Assembly (NCBI GenBank): GCA_028287445.1
Contig: JAQBPQ010000144.1
Location: 1-41,002 of the forward strand
DNA: 41,002 nt
Origin: Cohnella sp.
Lineage (GTDB): Bacteria; Bacillota; Bacilli; Paenibacillales; Paenibacillaceae
Direction: 5' to 3'
Positions 1 to 8,673 of the stretch are shown here, one piece after another. The notes under the pieces are model-generated. The model searched no databases. It was not told the DNA's origin and was given only the letters and a program-made list of their open reading frames with translations. Every line of letters begins with the position of its first letter. The first letter of the stretch is position 1. A program made the translations under genes and the position numbers.

Positions 1-347
1 ATACGGCGGATCATTATTTTCGGGTGTCGGACGATATGCAGACGGTACCGGGCAATCCGTGGATCATTTGTACGCTTTGGCTCGCCAAATTTCAGATCGA
101 GACGGCCCGTGTTCCCGCCGATCTGGAAGAGCCTCGGCGCACGCTGGAGCGAGTGGCGGGATTCGCTTTGCCGGGCGGCAACCTGCCGGAACAGCTCCAT
201 CCGATGGACGGCTCGCCGTTGTCGGTTGCGCCGCTCACTTGGTCGCATGCCACCTATGTCCAAACGGTATCCGACTATGTGCGAAAAAGCGAGCAGCTTT
301 CCGCCGCCAAACCGTTGGAGAGCGAGAGCGGGCTGCATTCGGCGTGA
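1..347 (+). CDS. Glycoside hydrolase family 15-like protein, C-terminal fragment (5' truncated)
   Basis: Only the last ~115 residues are inside the window; the frame is open to the left edge, so the GTG at 24 offered by the ORF track is not a real start. The visible piece contains GNPWIICTLWLAKFQIE, then NLPEQLHPMDG and SPLSVAPLTWSHATYV. This is the order seen at the C-terminal end of the (alpha/alpha)6 barrel of bacterial GH15 glucoamylase/trehalase-like proteins, where the Glu of the 'EQ' motif lies in the active-site region. GH15 members hydrolyse alpha-glucosidic linkages from the non-reducing end; the substrate cannot be told from this fragment. The gene is followed by an intrinsic terminator (362-402), so it ends its own transcript. 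Family assignment is by motif recognition only. Confidence 0.75.
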   Translation, partial: TADHYFRVSDDMQTVPGNPWIICTLWLAKFQIETARVPADLEEPRRTLERVAGFALPGGNLPEQLHPMDGSPLSVAPLTWSHATYVQTVSDYVRKSEQLSAAKPLESESGLHSA

Positions 348-361
348 GGCAAGAAACGCGG

Positions 362-402
362 TCCCGAACGGCTGTGCATTTGCAGCCTGCTCGGGATTTT
401 TT
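362..402 (+). terminator. Intrinsic terminator of the GH15-like gene
   Basis: A two-part stem, TCCCGA..TCGGGA outside and GGCTG..CAGCC inside, closes a short loop and is followed directly by six T residues. It sits 15 nt after the GH15 stop codon. Confidence 0.85.
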
Positions 403-404
403 GC

Positions 405-504
405 ACGTTTCAGAAAAGTATAAGTTGTCACCTATACTTTTCTGAAACGTCTCCGACATAAACGTATACTGCCATCCAAGGACGGCGACACCCGTTTATA
501 CTTG
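405..504 (+). repeat. Structured intergenic repeat element, copy 1
   Basis: About 100 nt with two hairpins. Hairpin 1 is a perfect stem, ACGTTTCAGAAAAGTATA against TATACTTTTCTGAAACGT, with the loop AGTTGTCACC. It is followed by the conserved link CTCCGAC. Hairpin 2 pairs ATAAACG with CGTTTAT around GCCATCCAAGGACGGC, and the element ends in TTTATACTTG. Three further copies occur at 17421, 17522 and 32653; this copy and the one at 32653 are nearly identical. The element begins two bases after the T-run of the preceding terminator. It has no coding capacity that I can support: the minus-strand ORF across it merely follows the repeat. Function is unknown. Confidence 0.85.
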
Positions 505-813
505 TTTATGGAACTTATCATGGGAATCCGCATATTTTGGGGCTTGATAAGCCCTCTCCAAAGTGCGATCGGAAAAAGCGGGCAAAGCCCAAGCGCGGCG
601 CGGGGCGGACGGGGTTTTTCCGGTACGAAAAAAACAGTTGCATTTCGGGCGGATAGATGTTATTTTTAGTTTCGTTGACAACACAATAGGAACCAGGATT
701 CACTCAGGAATGGAATGCGATCAACGAGCAAATTCCCTCGAGAAGTGAATGACGTAGGTCCTAGCGGATGAAATCAGCTTCACATTTTATTCCTAGGAAG
801 GGGGAACCGAAAG
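505..813 (+). other. Intergenic region and speD leader, mostly unexplained
   Basis: No convincing gene. The region holds an inverted repeat CGGAAAAA (570-577) / TTTTTCCG (615-622) enclosing a G/C-rich stretch, a good sigmaA-like promoter (638-666) and a leader of roughly 140 nt before speD. Within that leader GTGAA and TTCAC near 745 and 780 could pair, and CCTAG occurs twice. I do not recognise a known riboswitch class. The short ORFs here have no RBS or family signature. Confidence 0.5.
638..666 (+). promoter_or_regulatory. Probable sigmaA promoter for speD
   Basis: TTGCAT at 638-643 and TATTTT at 661-666 are separated by 17 bp. A TG sits one base before the -10 (TGtTATTTT), i.e. an extended -10. 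The start site would be near 673. A perfect TTGACA just downstream (675-680) has no acceptable -10 at 15-19 bp, so I prefer this pair. Confidence 0.5.
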
Positions 814-1212
814 ATGGAATACTCTACTTTCGGACGGCACGTTGCGGTTGACACATGGGGAGTAAGCTTTAATATGCTGAACAACGCCGAACTTCTCCAA
901 TCGCACATGGTGGAGGCAGCCGAAGCTTGCGGCGCCACCGTTCTCTCGGTTCAAGCCAAACAGTTCGAACCACAAGGTGCGACCGTACTGGTTCTGCTGT
1001 CGGAGAGCCATTTGTCCATTCACACGTATCCCGAGAAAGGCTTTGCCGCGATTGATTGCTACACCTGCGGTGAAACGGTCGATCCGCAAGCGGCGATCGA
1101 CTATCTCGTGTCAGTTCTGAAACCTGATCGTACGTATGCGAAGAAGCTCGTGCGCGGTCTGGGTGAAATGCAAGTCGAAGAGCCGGCAATGAAACAACCC
1201 GAGCTTGTCTAA
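814..1212 (+). CDS. speD: S-adenosylmethionine decarboxylase proenzyme, SpeD type
   Basis: Decarboxylates S-adenosylmethionine to give the aminopropyl donor for spermidine synthesis; a cytosolic, self-cleaving pyruvoyl enzyme. The 132-residue length fits the short prokaryotic class 1B family. The cleavage motif is SESHLSIHTYPE, predicting autocatalytic cut between Glu64 and Ser65, with Ser65 becoming the pyruvoyl group. His70 in the same motif and Cys85 in the DCYTCG motif match the conserved processing and catalytic positions. The ATG is preceded by GGAAGGGGG about ten bases upstream. It is a single-gene unit with its own promoter and terminator; no speE is visible in the window. Confidence 0.95.
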   Translation: MEYSTFGRHVAVDTWGVSFNMLNNAELLQSHMVEAAEACGATVLSVQAKQFEPQGATVLVLLSESHLSIHTYPEKGFAAIDCYTCGETVDPQAAIDYLVSVLKPDRTYAKKLVRGLGEMQVEEPAMKQPELV

Positions 1213-1229
1213 TCCGAATTAGACGACGT

Positions 1230-1262
1230 GGGCCATGAGGGACTCTCCTCATGGCCCTTTCC
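1230..1262 (+). terminator. Intrinsic terminator after speD
   Basis: Perfect 11-bp stem GGGCCATGAGG / CCTCATGGCCC with a 6-nt loop followed by TTT. The T-run is short, but the stem is very stable. Confidence 0.75.
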
Positions 1263-1369
1263 ATTTGTCAGGAATAGAGTGGTGTCCCATCGTCGACAAT
1301 AGGGAAAACGCCAACGCGTTTCCTGTCATAAACTTTTCATATTTGGCCGTGAGTCCAATTGCCTAACTG

Positions 1370-1378
1370 TGATATAAT
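1370..1378 (+). promoter_or_regulatory. Extended -10 promoter for the hemA operon
   Basis: TGATATAAT gives a consensus TATAAT (1373-1378) with the TG of an extended -10. The -35 region (near 1349, GTGAGT) is poor, as is usual for extended -10 promoters. Transcription would start near 1385, leaving a ~55-nt leader containing a small GACC/GGTC hairpin. No PerR- or Fur-like operator is evident. Confidence 0.55.
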
Positions 1379-1440
1379 GAGGCTTGACCTTACAGGTCCT
1401 GAACGAACGTGCTTTGCACGCTGGAAAGAGGTGATTGCCC

Positions 1441-2835
1441 GTGCATCTGATTGTCGTCGGTTTGAATTACCGGACCGCGCCCGTCGAAGTCCGCGAACGG
1501 TTTGCGTTAGCGGAAGGTGAATTGCCCCAGGCGCTGGAGTCGCTGAAACAGACAACGGGCATCCTGGAAGGCGTGATCGTGGGGACCTGCAATCGGACGG
1601 AAATTTACGCGGTGGTGGATCGGCTTCATCTGTGCGGTCACTATATCCGTTCTTTTATGGAACAATGGTTCCAAATGGAGAGGGAGACCTTTAACAGCCA
1701 TCTGTATATATATGAAGACGATCAGGCGATTGAGCATTTATTCCGGGTCGCATCCGGACTCGATTCGATGATCGTCGGCGAGACGCAAATTCTCGGCCAG
1801 GTGAAGGATGCGTTCCAGCTCGCGCAGGAACATCAGACGACCGGAACGATATTTAACCGTTTGTTCAAGCAGGCGGTTACGTTCGCCAAACGGGCGCATT
1901 CGGAGACCTCGATCGGCGAGAGCGCCGTTTCGGTCAGCTACGCTGCGGTAGAATTGGGACGCCGCATTTTCGGTCGTTTTGACGACAAGACGGTATTCAT
2001 TATCGGCGCCGGCAAGATGAGCGAGCTCACGGCCCGGCATTTGTACTCGGACGGGGCGAATCGTGTGTTCGTTGCGGGCCGGACAATATCGCGAGCTCAA
2101 GAGTTGGCCGTTAAGTTTGGAGGAAAGGCGCTTACGATCGATGAGGCGCTCGCGCGGCTCCACGAAGCCGACATCGTTATTAGCAGCACCGGAGCCGAGA
2201 AGTTCGTGCTGGAGCGCCAGGCATTGGAAACCGCGATGGCCCGTCGCAAAAAAAAGCCGCTTTTCCTCATCGATATTGCGGTCCCGAGGGACATCGATCC
2301 CGGATGCGGTAACTTGCCCAACGTATTTCTCTACAACATCGACGATCTCGAAGGAATTGTCGAGAGCAACCTGGACAAGCGCCGTCAAGAAGCGTCGGCG
2401 GTCGAGGACATGATCGAAGAAGAGCAGGAAGCCTATCGCGAATGGTATGCGACACTCGGCGTGAGCCCGCTCATTCGCGCGCTTCAGGACAAAGCCGCGG
2501 CCATTCATGAAGCGACGCTGCAGAGTATGCTTCGCAAGCTGCCCGAACTGGACGAGCGCGAGATCAAAATCATTCGCAAGCTGACCAAAAGTATGGTAAG
2601 TCAGATGATCCACGAGCCGATTCTGCGAATCAAAGAGCTGGCTGCCGAGAAGAAAAGCGACGAGGCCATGAAGCTGTTCGTCCAACTCTTCTCTTTGCAT
2701 GACGAAGTCGCTAAGCTTCAGGCGCAAGCCGGTGCCGAACGCAAATCCCGTAAAGCCGCGGATCTCCGGGAGCCGTCCGGTACGGCGCGCGAACTTGAGA
2801 GTTTGCTGAACCAACTGGCAGGCGCGCTTCAATAA
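1441..2835 (+). CDS. hemA: Glutamyl-tRNA reductase
   Basis: First committed step of C5 haem synthesis: NADPH-dependent reduction of glutamyl-tRNA(Glu) to glutamate-1-semialdehyde. The product starts MHLIVVGLNYRTAPVEVRE and carries the catalytic motif GTCNRTEIYAV with the nucleophilic Cys at residue 50, exactly where the family has it. The NADPH domain follows (IIGAGKMSELTARHL), then the helical dimerisation domain with VDxxIEEE-like helices. The ORF track starts at TTG 1435, but the ribosome site AGAGGTG lies only about 1 nt from that codon and about 7 nt from GTG 1441. I therefore choose GTG 1441 (464 aa). It is the first gene of the hem cluster, 57 nt before hemX. Confidence 0.95.
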   Translation: MHLIVVGLNYRTAPVEVRERFALAEGELPQALESLKQTTGILEGVIVGTCNRTEIYAVVDRLHLCGHYIRSFMEQWFQMERETFNSHLYIYEDDQAIEHLFRVASGLDSMIVGETQILGQVKDAFQLAQEHQTTGTIFNRLFKQAVTFAKRAHSETSIGESAVSVSYAAVELGRRIFGRFDDKTVFIIGAGKMSELTARHLYSDGANRVFVAGRTISRAQELAVKFGGKALTIDEALARLHEADIVISSTGAEKFVLERQALETAMARRKKKPLFLIDIAVPRDIDPGCGNLPNVFLYNIDDLEGIVESNLDKRRQEASAVEDMIEEEQEAYREWYATLGVSPLIRALQDKAAAIHEATLQSMLRKLPELDEREIKIIRKLTKSMVSQMIHEPILRIKELAAEKKSDEAMKLFVQLFSLHDEVAKLQAQAGAERKSRKAADLREPSGTARELESLLNQLAGALQ

Positions 2836-2892
2836 ACGCCGGGCCGAAGTCCGAACGCGTCGCGGCCGGAGAAGAGGGAGGCACAGGCCCCC

Positions 2893-3714
2893 ATGTTGAC
2901 GCAAGATTGGTTGACCGACGCCGTACTTTATGTTTATGCCCTGAGCTTGCTGTTCTTCGTGTCCGACGCCGCATCCGGCAACCGGAGCGCAAGGAAGGTG
3001 GGAACAGGGCTGCTTGTTTTTGTCTGGGTTCTGCAAACCGTCTTCTTGCTGTTTCTGCTCGTTCAACGGTTTTCCGTGTCCGAGTTGTCTCCGAGGGAAT
3101 ATTTGTTTTTCGTTTCGTGGCTGCTCGTCTCCGTCTCATTCATCGTAAATCGCTGGATTCGTGCGGAGCTTCTTGTGCTGCTGGTGAACACAGTAGGCTT
3201 CGCCGTGCTGGCCTTGAATCTGCTGCAGCGGCCGGACCGGAGCATGTCGCTTTCCGCATGGGAGGTGGCAAGACGGCTGCTTGTTCTCCATATCAGTCTG
3301 ATCACGATTTCGTTTGCCGTTTTGACTGTGGGAGCGATACTGGCCGGTATGTATTTGTTTTTGCACACACGGCTCAAAAAGAAACGCTGGACCCCGATGA
3401 TGAGCCGTATGCCGAGTCTCGAAGTGATCGACCTGTATGCTTTCCGGGCAGGGCTGATCGGAGTTCCACTGTTGTTTTTGTCACTGTCCACCGGGGCTGC
3501 GGCGCTGATGCAGGACGGCCGATCCGCTTTTCTATTGGACGAAAAAGTGCTTCTTTCGTTTGGCGCCGGCGTCCTGTATATCGTCTATCTGTTTCGCCGA
3601 ATGGCTTCCGGTGACGACGGGACCAGACTCGCCCGATGGAACTTGTTCGGTTATGCGCTGCTCATTGCCGGGTTTTTCGCCAATTCCGGTTCCGCATTTC
3701 ACCGCTGGCTGTAG
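2893..3714 (+). CDS. hemX: HemX / CcsA-type cytochrome c assembly membrane protein
   Basis: A 273-residue polytopic membrane protein with about eight hydrophobic helices, e.g. YVYALSLLFFVSD and YALLIAGFFANSG. It belongs to the CcsA/HemX family. In B. subtilis HemX follows hemA and negatively affects the steady-state level of HemA; the relatives CcsA/ResC handle haem for cytochrome c maturation. The conserved tryptophan-rich haem-handling WWD motif of CcsA is not evident, which fits HemX rather than a true haem lyase. ATG with GGGAGG about 12 nt upstream. Function is inferred from synteny and topology. Confidence 0.85.
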   Translation: MLTQDWLTDAVLYVYALSLLFFVSDAASGNRSARKVGTGLLVFVWVLQTVFLLFLLVQRFSVSELSPREYLFFVSWLLVSVSFIVNRWIRAELLVLLVNTVGFAVLALNLLQRPDRSMSLSAWEVARRLLVLHISLITISFAVLTVGAILAGMYLFLHTRLKKKRWTPMMSRMPSLEVIDLYAFRAGLIGVPLLFLSLSTGAAALMQDGRSAFLLDEKVLLSFGAGVLYIVYLFRRMASGDDGTRLARWNLFGYALLIAGFFANSGSAFHRWL

Positions 3715-3744
3715 AAGTAGTTAAGCGAGAGGGGGAAACCAAGG

Positions 3745-4416
3745 TTGACGGAGTGGTATCCGGTTATGCTGAACATAAGCGGTAAAAGGTGCGTGGTCAT
3801 CGGCGGCGGACCGGTAGCTGAGCGTAAGGCGGCGGGGCTTCTCGCCGCGGGGGCGCAACTGACCATCGTCAGCCCTCAGGTGACACCGGAGCTCGGCAGA
3901 ATGGCCGATGCGGGCGCGATAGAATGGGTGGCCCGGGAAGCGTCGCAAGCGGATGTGGCAGGAGCCGCTCTCGTATTCGCGGCTGCCGGTCAGCCGGAAG
4001 TAAACCGCCAGGCAGCCGAGGCCGCCCGTCGGCTCGGCATTCCGGTGAACGTGGCGGACGACGGCGAAAATGGGGATTTTCTCGTGCCTGCGGTACTCCG
4101 GCGGGGACGGTTCGTACTCGCGGCAGGTGTTTCCGGTGCGGGACCTTCTTTGGCGGCTCGCATTGTAAAAGAATTAGCTGCGCGATACGGGCCGGAATAC
4201 ACAGAGTATGCCGAGGCGCTTCGACACATCCGCCGGACGGTAAAGTCGCATGTGGCGGACCCGGAAGAGCGAAGGCGTCTGCTCACCGCTGCTGCGGAAG
4301 CGGATGCACTGGAGGAATGGCGGCAGGCCGAATGGCTGACTGCAGACCCGCAACGCCTGCTGGAGCGGCTCAGAAGCCGGGCAGCAGCCGCAAAGCAAGA
4401 GGAGGACAAAACGTGA
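3745..4416 (+). CDS. sirC: Precorrin-2 dehydrogenase (sirohaem synthase N-terminal type)
   Basis: Oxidises precorrin-2 to sirohydrochlorin using NAD+, the second step of the sirohaem branch. The N-terminal Rossmann motif [17 protein letters not shown] is clear, followed by [20 protein letters not shown], characteristic of the CysG-N/Met8p/SirC family, and [13 protein letters not shown]-like dimerisation residues. At 223 aa it is the stand-alone form, lacking the methyltransferase domain, which is encoded two genes on. TTG start at 3745 has GAGGGGG about 10 nt upstream. The stop overlaps the hemC GTG (GTGA), implying translational coupling. Whether it also chelates iron, as Met8p does, cannot be judged here. 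Confidence 0.88.
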   Translation: MTEWYPVMLNISGKRCVVIGGGPVAERKAAGLLAAGAQLTIVSPQVTPELGRMADAGAIEWVAREASQADVAGAALVFAAAGQPEVNRQAAEAARRLGIPVNVADDGENGDFLVPAVLRRGRFVLAAGVSGAGPSLAARIVKELAARYGPEYTEYAEALRHIRRTVKSHVADPEERRRLLTAAAEADALEEWRQAEWLTADPQRLLERLRSRAAAAKQEEDKT

Positions 4417-5363
4417 CAGCACATTCCAAACGCCGTATTGTCGTCGGAACCCGTCAAAGTGCACTCGCACTGACGCAAACGGGACAAACCGTCGAAAGTC
4501 TTCAGTCGATTTGTGATGCTGCCGGCTTATCCTATACGTTTGAATTAAAACCGATCGTAACCCGGGGGGACCGCATTCTGGACATGACGCTCTCCAAAGT
4601 CGGAGGGAAAGGGTTATTTGTCAAAGAAATCGAGCAGGCGCTGATGGACCGCGAAATCGACCTTGCGGTACATAGCATGAAAGACATGCCTTTTGCGCTG
4701 CCCGTTGGTCTGGTTATCGGCGCCGTGCCGAAGCGGGAAGATCCGAGAGACTGTCTGATCGGCCGCACCGCCACACATTTGGACGAGCTGCCGCATGGAG
4801 CGCGCATCGGCACGAGCAGTCTGAGGCGCGGGGCGCAGCTCCAAGCGGCGAGACCGGATCTCTCGATCGAATCGATCCGGGGCAATATCGACACGCGTTT
4901 GCGCAAATTGGAAGAAGAACAATTCGACGCGATATTACTCGCGGCAGCCGGTTTGCACCGAATGGGCTGGAAGGACCGAATCACCTCGTACTTATCCACG
5001 GAACTTTGTCTTCCTGCGGTTGGACAAGGAGCGCTCGCTGTCGAATGCCGGGCAGACGACGAAGAAGTGATGTCCTTGCTGGCACGCTTCAACGATCCTG
5101 TGACGGCACGGACGATAACGGCGGAGCGGACAATACTGGGCCTGCTCAACGGGGGCTGCCAAGTGCCGATCGGGGCTTATGCGGAGGTCGTCAATGGCGA
5201 AGACAGTGACCTTGTGTTGACAGGATTGGTCGCATCACCGGACGGTTCGCGGATCTTGAAGGAGACGGCCTCCGGCAAGGATCCCGGCAAACTCGGACAG
5301 ACGGTCGCCCAATTGCTGCTCGCCCGCGGAGCGGACATGATCCTGGCGGAAGCGAGGGAGTGA
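4413..5363 (+). CDS. hemC: Hydroxymethylbilane synthase (porphobilinogen deaminase)
   Basis: Polymerises four porphobilinogens to hydroxymethylbilane. Landmarks in order: [65 protein letters not shown]; and [12 protein letters not shown], whose Cys249 carries the dipyrromethane cofactor. The ORF track begins in the overlapping frame at 3924; the real start is GTG 4413 behind AGGAGGACAAAAC, overlapping the sirC stop by 4 nt. This gives 316 aa, close to the family norm. Next gene follows after 4 nt. Confidence 0.96.
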   Translation: MTAHSKRRIVVGTRQSALALTQTGQTVESLQSICDAAGLSYTFELKPIVTRGDRILDMTLSKVGGKGLFVKEIEQALMDREIDLAVHSMKDMPFALPVGLVIGAVPKREDPRDCLIGRTATHLDELPHGARIGTSSLRRGAQLQAARPDLSIESIRGNIDTRLRKLEEEQFDAILLAAAGLHRMGWKDRITSYLSTELCLPAVGQGALAVECRADDEEVMSLLARFNDPVTARTITAERTILGLLNGGCQVPIGAYAEVVNGEDSDLVLTGLVASPDGSRILKETASGKDPGKLGQTVAQLLLARGADMILAEARE

Positions 5364-5367
5364 CCAC

Positions 5368-6924
5368 ATGGCCAAGGGCAAGGTGTATCTGGTAGGTGCG
5401 GGACCGGGCGACCCTAAGCTTATCACCGTCCGAGGACTGGAGGCGCTCCAGCGGGCCGACTGCGTGGTGTATGACCGTTTGGCCGGGCCTCAATTGCTCA
5501 ATCGGGCCCGAGTGGATGCGGAGTTGATCTATGTCGGCAAGCTGACCGACCGCCACACCATGAAGCAGGAGGATATCAGCCGGCTGCTTGTCGATCTGGC
5601 CCTTCGGGGCAAGACGGTCATCCGGCTCAAGGGCGGTGATCCGACCGTATTCGGACGGGTCGGCGAAGAGGCCGGGCTGCTTCGGCAAAACGGCATTCCA
5701 TTCGAGATCATCCCCGGCATCACCTCCGCGATTGCGGTACCGGCTTACGCGGGTATCCCGGTCACTCACCGGGATTTGGCCTCTTCCTTTTCCGTCATCA
5801 CGGGGCATGAAAGCTCCGACAAGCTCGACCGCTCGATCCATTGGGATAAGGTCACGAATGCAACAGGCACGCTCGTCTTCCTGATGGGCGTCGCCAAAAT
5901 CGGTTACATCGCCGAGCAGTTGATCAAACACGGAAAACCCGCGCAAACGCCTGTCGCTTTGGTTCGTTGGGGGACTCGCGCGGAGCAGCGGACCTTAACC
6001 GGAACGCTTGAAGATATCGAAGAACGCGTCAAAAAAACGGATTTTCAGCCGCCTGCCGTCATTATCGTAGGCGAAGTGGTGCGGCAGCGGCAGTCTCTGG
6101 CCTGGATCGAAGACAAGCCTTTGTTCGGACTCAGGGTGCTTGTGACTCGTGCCCGTTCCCAGGCCAGCGAATTGGTCGACAAAATCGACGAGCTCGGCGG
6201 GGAACCTTACGAGTTTCCGGTCATCGAAACCCGGCTGCCTGAATCGGCAGAGGCCGTAGAGGCTGTCCGTGCGGCTTTGGCGGAGCCCGAGTCTTACGAT
6301 TGGGTGGTGTTGACCAGTGTAAACGGGGTCGACTATTTCTTCCGTTGGCTGAAAAGCATCGAGTCCGACATCCGCCGGTTCCATCGTGCCCGATTCGCCG
6401 CGGTTGGGCCGAAGACGGCCGAAGCGCTGGCGGTGCGCGGGATTCGTGCGCACACACTGCCCGAGCAATTCCGGGCGGAAGGCTTACTGGATTCGCTGGC
6501 GGATCAACTAAAACCCGGCCAAAACGCATTGCTGCCGCGCGGTGATCTGGCTCGGGAACTGCTTCCTCGGGAGCTTGAACGACTCGGCGTCAGAGCCGTG
6601 GAAATTGATGTTTACGAGACGGTGCCGACCGAGAGCCGGGATCCCTTTTTACTTGAAATGATTCAAAACAGGGAAATTCATGCCGTCACCTTCACCAGCT
6701 CTTCCACCGTCGTGAACTTGCTGGACGCGCTCCGGCGCCTGGGGGCAGAGGATCCTGCCGCACTGCTGCGCAATGTCGACATCGCCTGCATCGGCCCGAT
6801 CACGGCCCGTACCGCGGAAGAAAACGGGTTGCACGTTACTGCGCTTGCTCAATCGTCGACGATCGACGGGTTGGTACAAGCGTTGGCGGATGGACGGTCT
6901 CATCATGAAAGGAGCACGGATTGA
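5368..6924 (+). CDS. Fused uroporphyrinogen-III C-methyltransferase / uroporphyrinogen-III synthase
   Basis: A 518-residue two-domain enzyme. Residues 1 to ~245 are a SUMT/CobA domain ([22 protein letters not shown], then [17 protein letters not shown], then [20 protein letters not shown]) that makes precorrin-2 with two SAM. Residues ~255 to 515 are a HemD domain ([46 protein letters not shown]) that closes hydroxymethylbilane to uroporphyrinogen III. The same polypeptide therefore makes uroporphyrinogen III and commits part of it to sirohaem/corrin. Lies 4 nt after hemC; its end almost abuts hemB. cobA-hemD fusions are known in clostridia and paenibacilli; B. subtilis keeps them separate. 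Confidence 0.93.
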   Translation: MAKGKVYLVGAGPGDPKLITVRGLEALQRADCVVYDRLAGPQLLNRARVDAELIYVGKLTDRHTMKQEDISRLLVDLALRGKTVIRLKGGDPTVFGRVGEEAGLLRQNGIPFEIIPGITSAIAVPAYAGIPVTHRDLASSFSVITGHESSDKLDRSIHWDKVTNATGTLVFLMGVAKIGYIAEQLIKHGKPAQTPVALVRWGTRAEQRTLTGTLEDIEERVKKTDFQPPAVIIVGEVVRQRQSLAWIEDKPLFGLRVLVTRARSQASELVDKIDELGGEPYEFPVIETRLPESAEAVEAVRAALAEPESYDWVVLTSVNGVDYFFRWLKSIESDIRRFHRARFAAVGPKTAEALAVRGIRAHTLPEQFRAEGLLDSLADQLKPGQNALLPRGDLARELLPRELERLGVRAVEIDVYETVPTESRDPFLLEMIQNREIHAVTFTSSSTVVNLLDALRRLGAEDPAALLRNVDIACIGPITARTAEENGLHVTALAQSSTIDGLVQALADGRSHHERSTD

Positions 6925-6925
6925 C

Positions 6926-7924
6926 ATGACTTATCCGATTACAAGACACAGAAGACTACGATCGACAGCTGCCATGCGCAGCCTGGTTCGCGAGACGGTG
7001 CTTGGCGCGGACGACTTCATTGCCCCGATTTTCATCACACAGGGCGAAGGGATCCGTCAAGAAATTTCGTCCATGCCCGGGGTATATAACTGGTCCCTCG
7101 ACATGATGGATCAAGAACTGTCCGAAATTGTAGCGCTCGGCATTAAGGCGGTGCTTGTGTTCGGGGTACCACATCCAAATGAGAAGGACGCATTGGGCAC
7201 ATACGCTTACGACGAGCATGGAATTGTGCAGGAAGCTATCCGCAGGATAAAAGCCGGTTATCCGCAACTCATCGTTGTGGCGGATACTTGCCTTTGCGAG
7301 TTTACCGACCACGGCCATTGCGGCGTCGTTCATGAGTACGAGGGCGTGGCTTATGTGGACAATGACGAGTCGCTGAAGCTGCTCGTCCAGACAGCGGTAT
7401 CCCAAGCCGAAGCCGGGGCGGATATTATCGCACCTTCGAATATGATGGACGGGTTTGTCGCGGCGATCCGCCAAGGTCTCGATGAAGCAGGTTACCGGGA
7501 CATTCCGATCATGTCGTATTCAGTCAAATACTCCTCGGCGTATTACGGCCCTTTCCGTGAAGCCGCCCAATCGGCGCCCCAATTCGGAGACCGCAAATCT
7601 TACCAGATGGATGCCGCCAATGCCCGGGAAGCGCTTCGTGAAACCCAGACCGACGTGCAGGAAGGCGCCGACTTCCTGATGGTGAAGCCCGGGCTCGCAT
7701 ACTTGGATATCGTGCGTATGATCAGGGACAGGTTCGATTTGCCTCTTGTTGTTTATAACGTAAGCGCTGAATACTCCATGGTCAAGGCCGCGGCCATGCA
7801 GGGCTGGATCGACGAGAAGGCGATTGTGCTCGAAACGCTGATCGGCATGAAACGAGCCGGGGCCGATCTGATCATTACGTACCATGCCAAAGACGCCGTT
7901 CGCTGGTTACGAGGAGAAGGGTAA
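6926..7924 (+). CDS. hemB: Delta-aminolevulinic acid dehydratase (porphobilinogen synthase)
   Basis: Condenses two 5-aminolevulinate molecules to porphobilinogen. The zinc-site motif [14 protein letters not shown] has all three cysteines, so this is a Zn-dependent form. The two Schiff-base lysines are in YSVKYSS (Lys201) and MVKPG (Lys254). The long ORF from 6773 in the track reads through the end of the preceding gene; AAAGGAGC stands about 10 nt before ATG 6926, which gives a normal 332-aa protein starting [12 protein letters not shown]. Its stop is only 2 nt from the stop of the convergent regulator gene, with no terminator between. Confidence 0.96.
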   Translation: MTYPITRHRRLRSTAAMRSLVRETVLGADDFIAPIFITQGEGIRQEISSMPGVYNWSLDMMDQELSEIVALGIKAVLVFGVPHPNEKDALGTYAYDEHGIVQEAIRRIKAGYPQLIVVADTCLCEFTDHGHCGVVHEYEGVAYVDNDESLKLLVQTAVSQAEAGADIIAPSNMMDGFVAAIRQGLDEAGYRDIPIMSYSVKYSSAYYGPFREAAQSAPQFGDRKSYQMDAANAREALRETQTDVQEGADFLMVKPGLAYLDIVRMIRDRFDLPLVVYNVSAEYSMVKAAAMQGWIDEKAIVLETLIGMKRAGADLIITYHAKDAVRWLRGEG

Positions 7925-7926
7925 GG

Positions 7927-8589
7927 TTATCCGCGGAGCTTAGCCAAATTGAGACGGTATTCATTGAAACCGAACTGCAGCACGCCGCGGCTTTCCAGCT
8001 CGCGGAGCACATCGGTAAGCACCGCCTTGGTTACTCCGGCCATTTGAGCCAACTCGTCGTGGTTAAGCGCCATGTGAATCGAGACGAACGGGCCATCGCG
8101 TTTGCCTTTGTTGTTGGCCATTTGAACCAAGTTTTTGATGACCCGCGTCGGACCGTCCAGGAATGTCAGATCGTTGACGTGCTCGCTCGTTCTTCGCAGT
8201 CTGCGGCACAGTTGGGCTAGAATGGCCCGCGTGATATCGAAGTGATTTTCAAGCAGATCCATAAATGCCTGGGAGGGCAGCTCCAAAACGGTGGTCATTT
8301 CCAGCGTCTTGGCCGTGGAAGAACGGGGAAGTCCGTCGAGCAGCGAGAGCTCTCCGAAAGTCTCGCCCGCCCCTAAGACGGACAGCACCTTTTCCTCGCC
8401 GGAAGCGCTGCGGCTGAACAGCTTAACGGATCCCGAGAGGATCGCGTAAAACGCAATGCCCGGCTGATTTTCCTGAAAAAGGATCGTTCCATCGTAAAAG
8501 GTGCGCCGTTGTCCGATTTGAACAATGTGCTGGAGTTGTTCGTCGTTGAGATTATCGAAGAATGCCGCTTTTTGAAGCCATTCGATCAT
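7927..8589 (-). CDS. Crp/Fnr-family transcriptional regulator
   Basis: A 220-aa protein with an N-terminal cyclic-nucleotide-binding-like beta-roll (GTILFQENQPGIAFYAILSG, FGELSLLDGLPRSSTAKT) and a C-terminal winged helix (LNHDELAQMAGVTKAVLTDVLRELESRG). The GEL..PRS segment resembles the phosphate-binding cassette of CRP. There is no N-terminal cysteine cluster, so an FNR-type iron-sulfur sensor is unlikely. The ORF track extends to 9135, but GAGGAGGAA lies 9 nt before the ATG whose first base is 8589, so I start there. It lies antisense between hemB and hemL and is divergent from hemL, sharing an 84-nt intergenic region. A role in haem gene control is only a contextual guess. Confidence 0.88.
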   Translation of the reverse strand: MIEWLQKAAFFDNLNDEQLQHIVQIGQRRTFYDGTILFQENQPGIAFYAILSGSVKLFSRSASGEEKVLSVLGAGETFGELSLLDGLPRSSTAKTLEMTTVLELPSQAFMDLLENHFDITRAILAQLCRRLRRTSEHVNDLTFLDGPTRVIKNLVQMANNKGKRDGPFVSIHMALNHDELAQMAGVTKAVLTDVLRELESRGVLQFGFNEYRLNLAKLRG

Positions 8590-8673
8590 TACCGGTAGTT
8601 CCTCCTCATGATTGTCTATGTATTTCCAGTTTAACATAGCCTTTTCCAATTCTGATAGCAGGATGTGACGAAC
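8590..8673. promoter_or_regulatory. Divergent intergenic region between the Crp/Fnr gene and hemL
   Basis: This 84-nt gap must carry the start signals of both genes unless hemL is driven from elsewhere. It is A/T-richer than its surroundings. No strong sigmaA pair is evident on the hemL side; TTGTCT at 8612 with CATAGC or ACATAG near 8634 is the best I find. No clear TGTGA-N6-TCACA site is present. Confidence 0.3.

Noticed and set aside
235-459. Minus-strand ORF starting MSETFQKSIGDNLYF, with a sibling at 32449-32706 sharing the same N-terminus
   Set aside because: The shared residues come from the repeat element, and the remainder differs because it runs antisense through unrelated genes. 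No RBS and no family.
675-703. TTGACA at 675 as the speD -35
   Set aside because: No acceptable -10 hexamer occurs 15-19 bp downstream; the TTGCAT/TATTTT pair at 638-666 with an extended -10 is better.
1738-3066. 442-codon ORF on the minus strand across hemA and hemX
   Set aside because: Lies antisense to two clearly recognised genes; composition is that of a mirrored GC-rich coding frame, with no domain or ribosome site.
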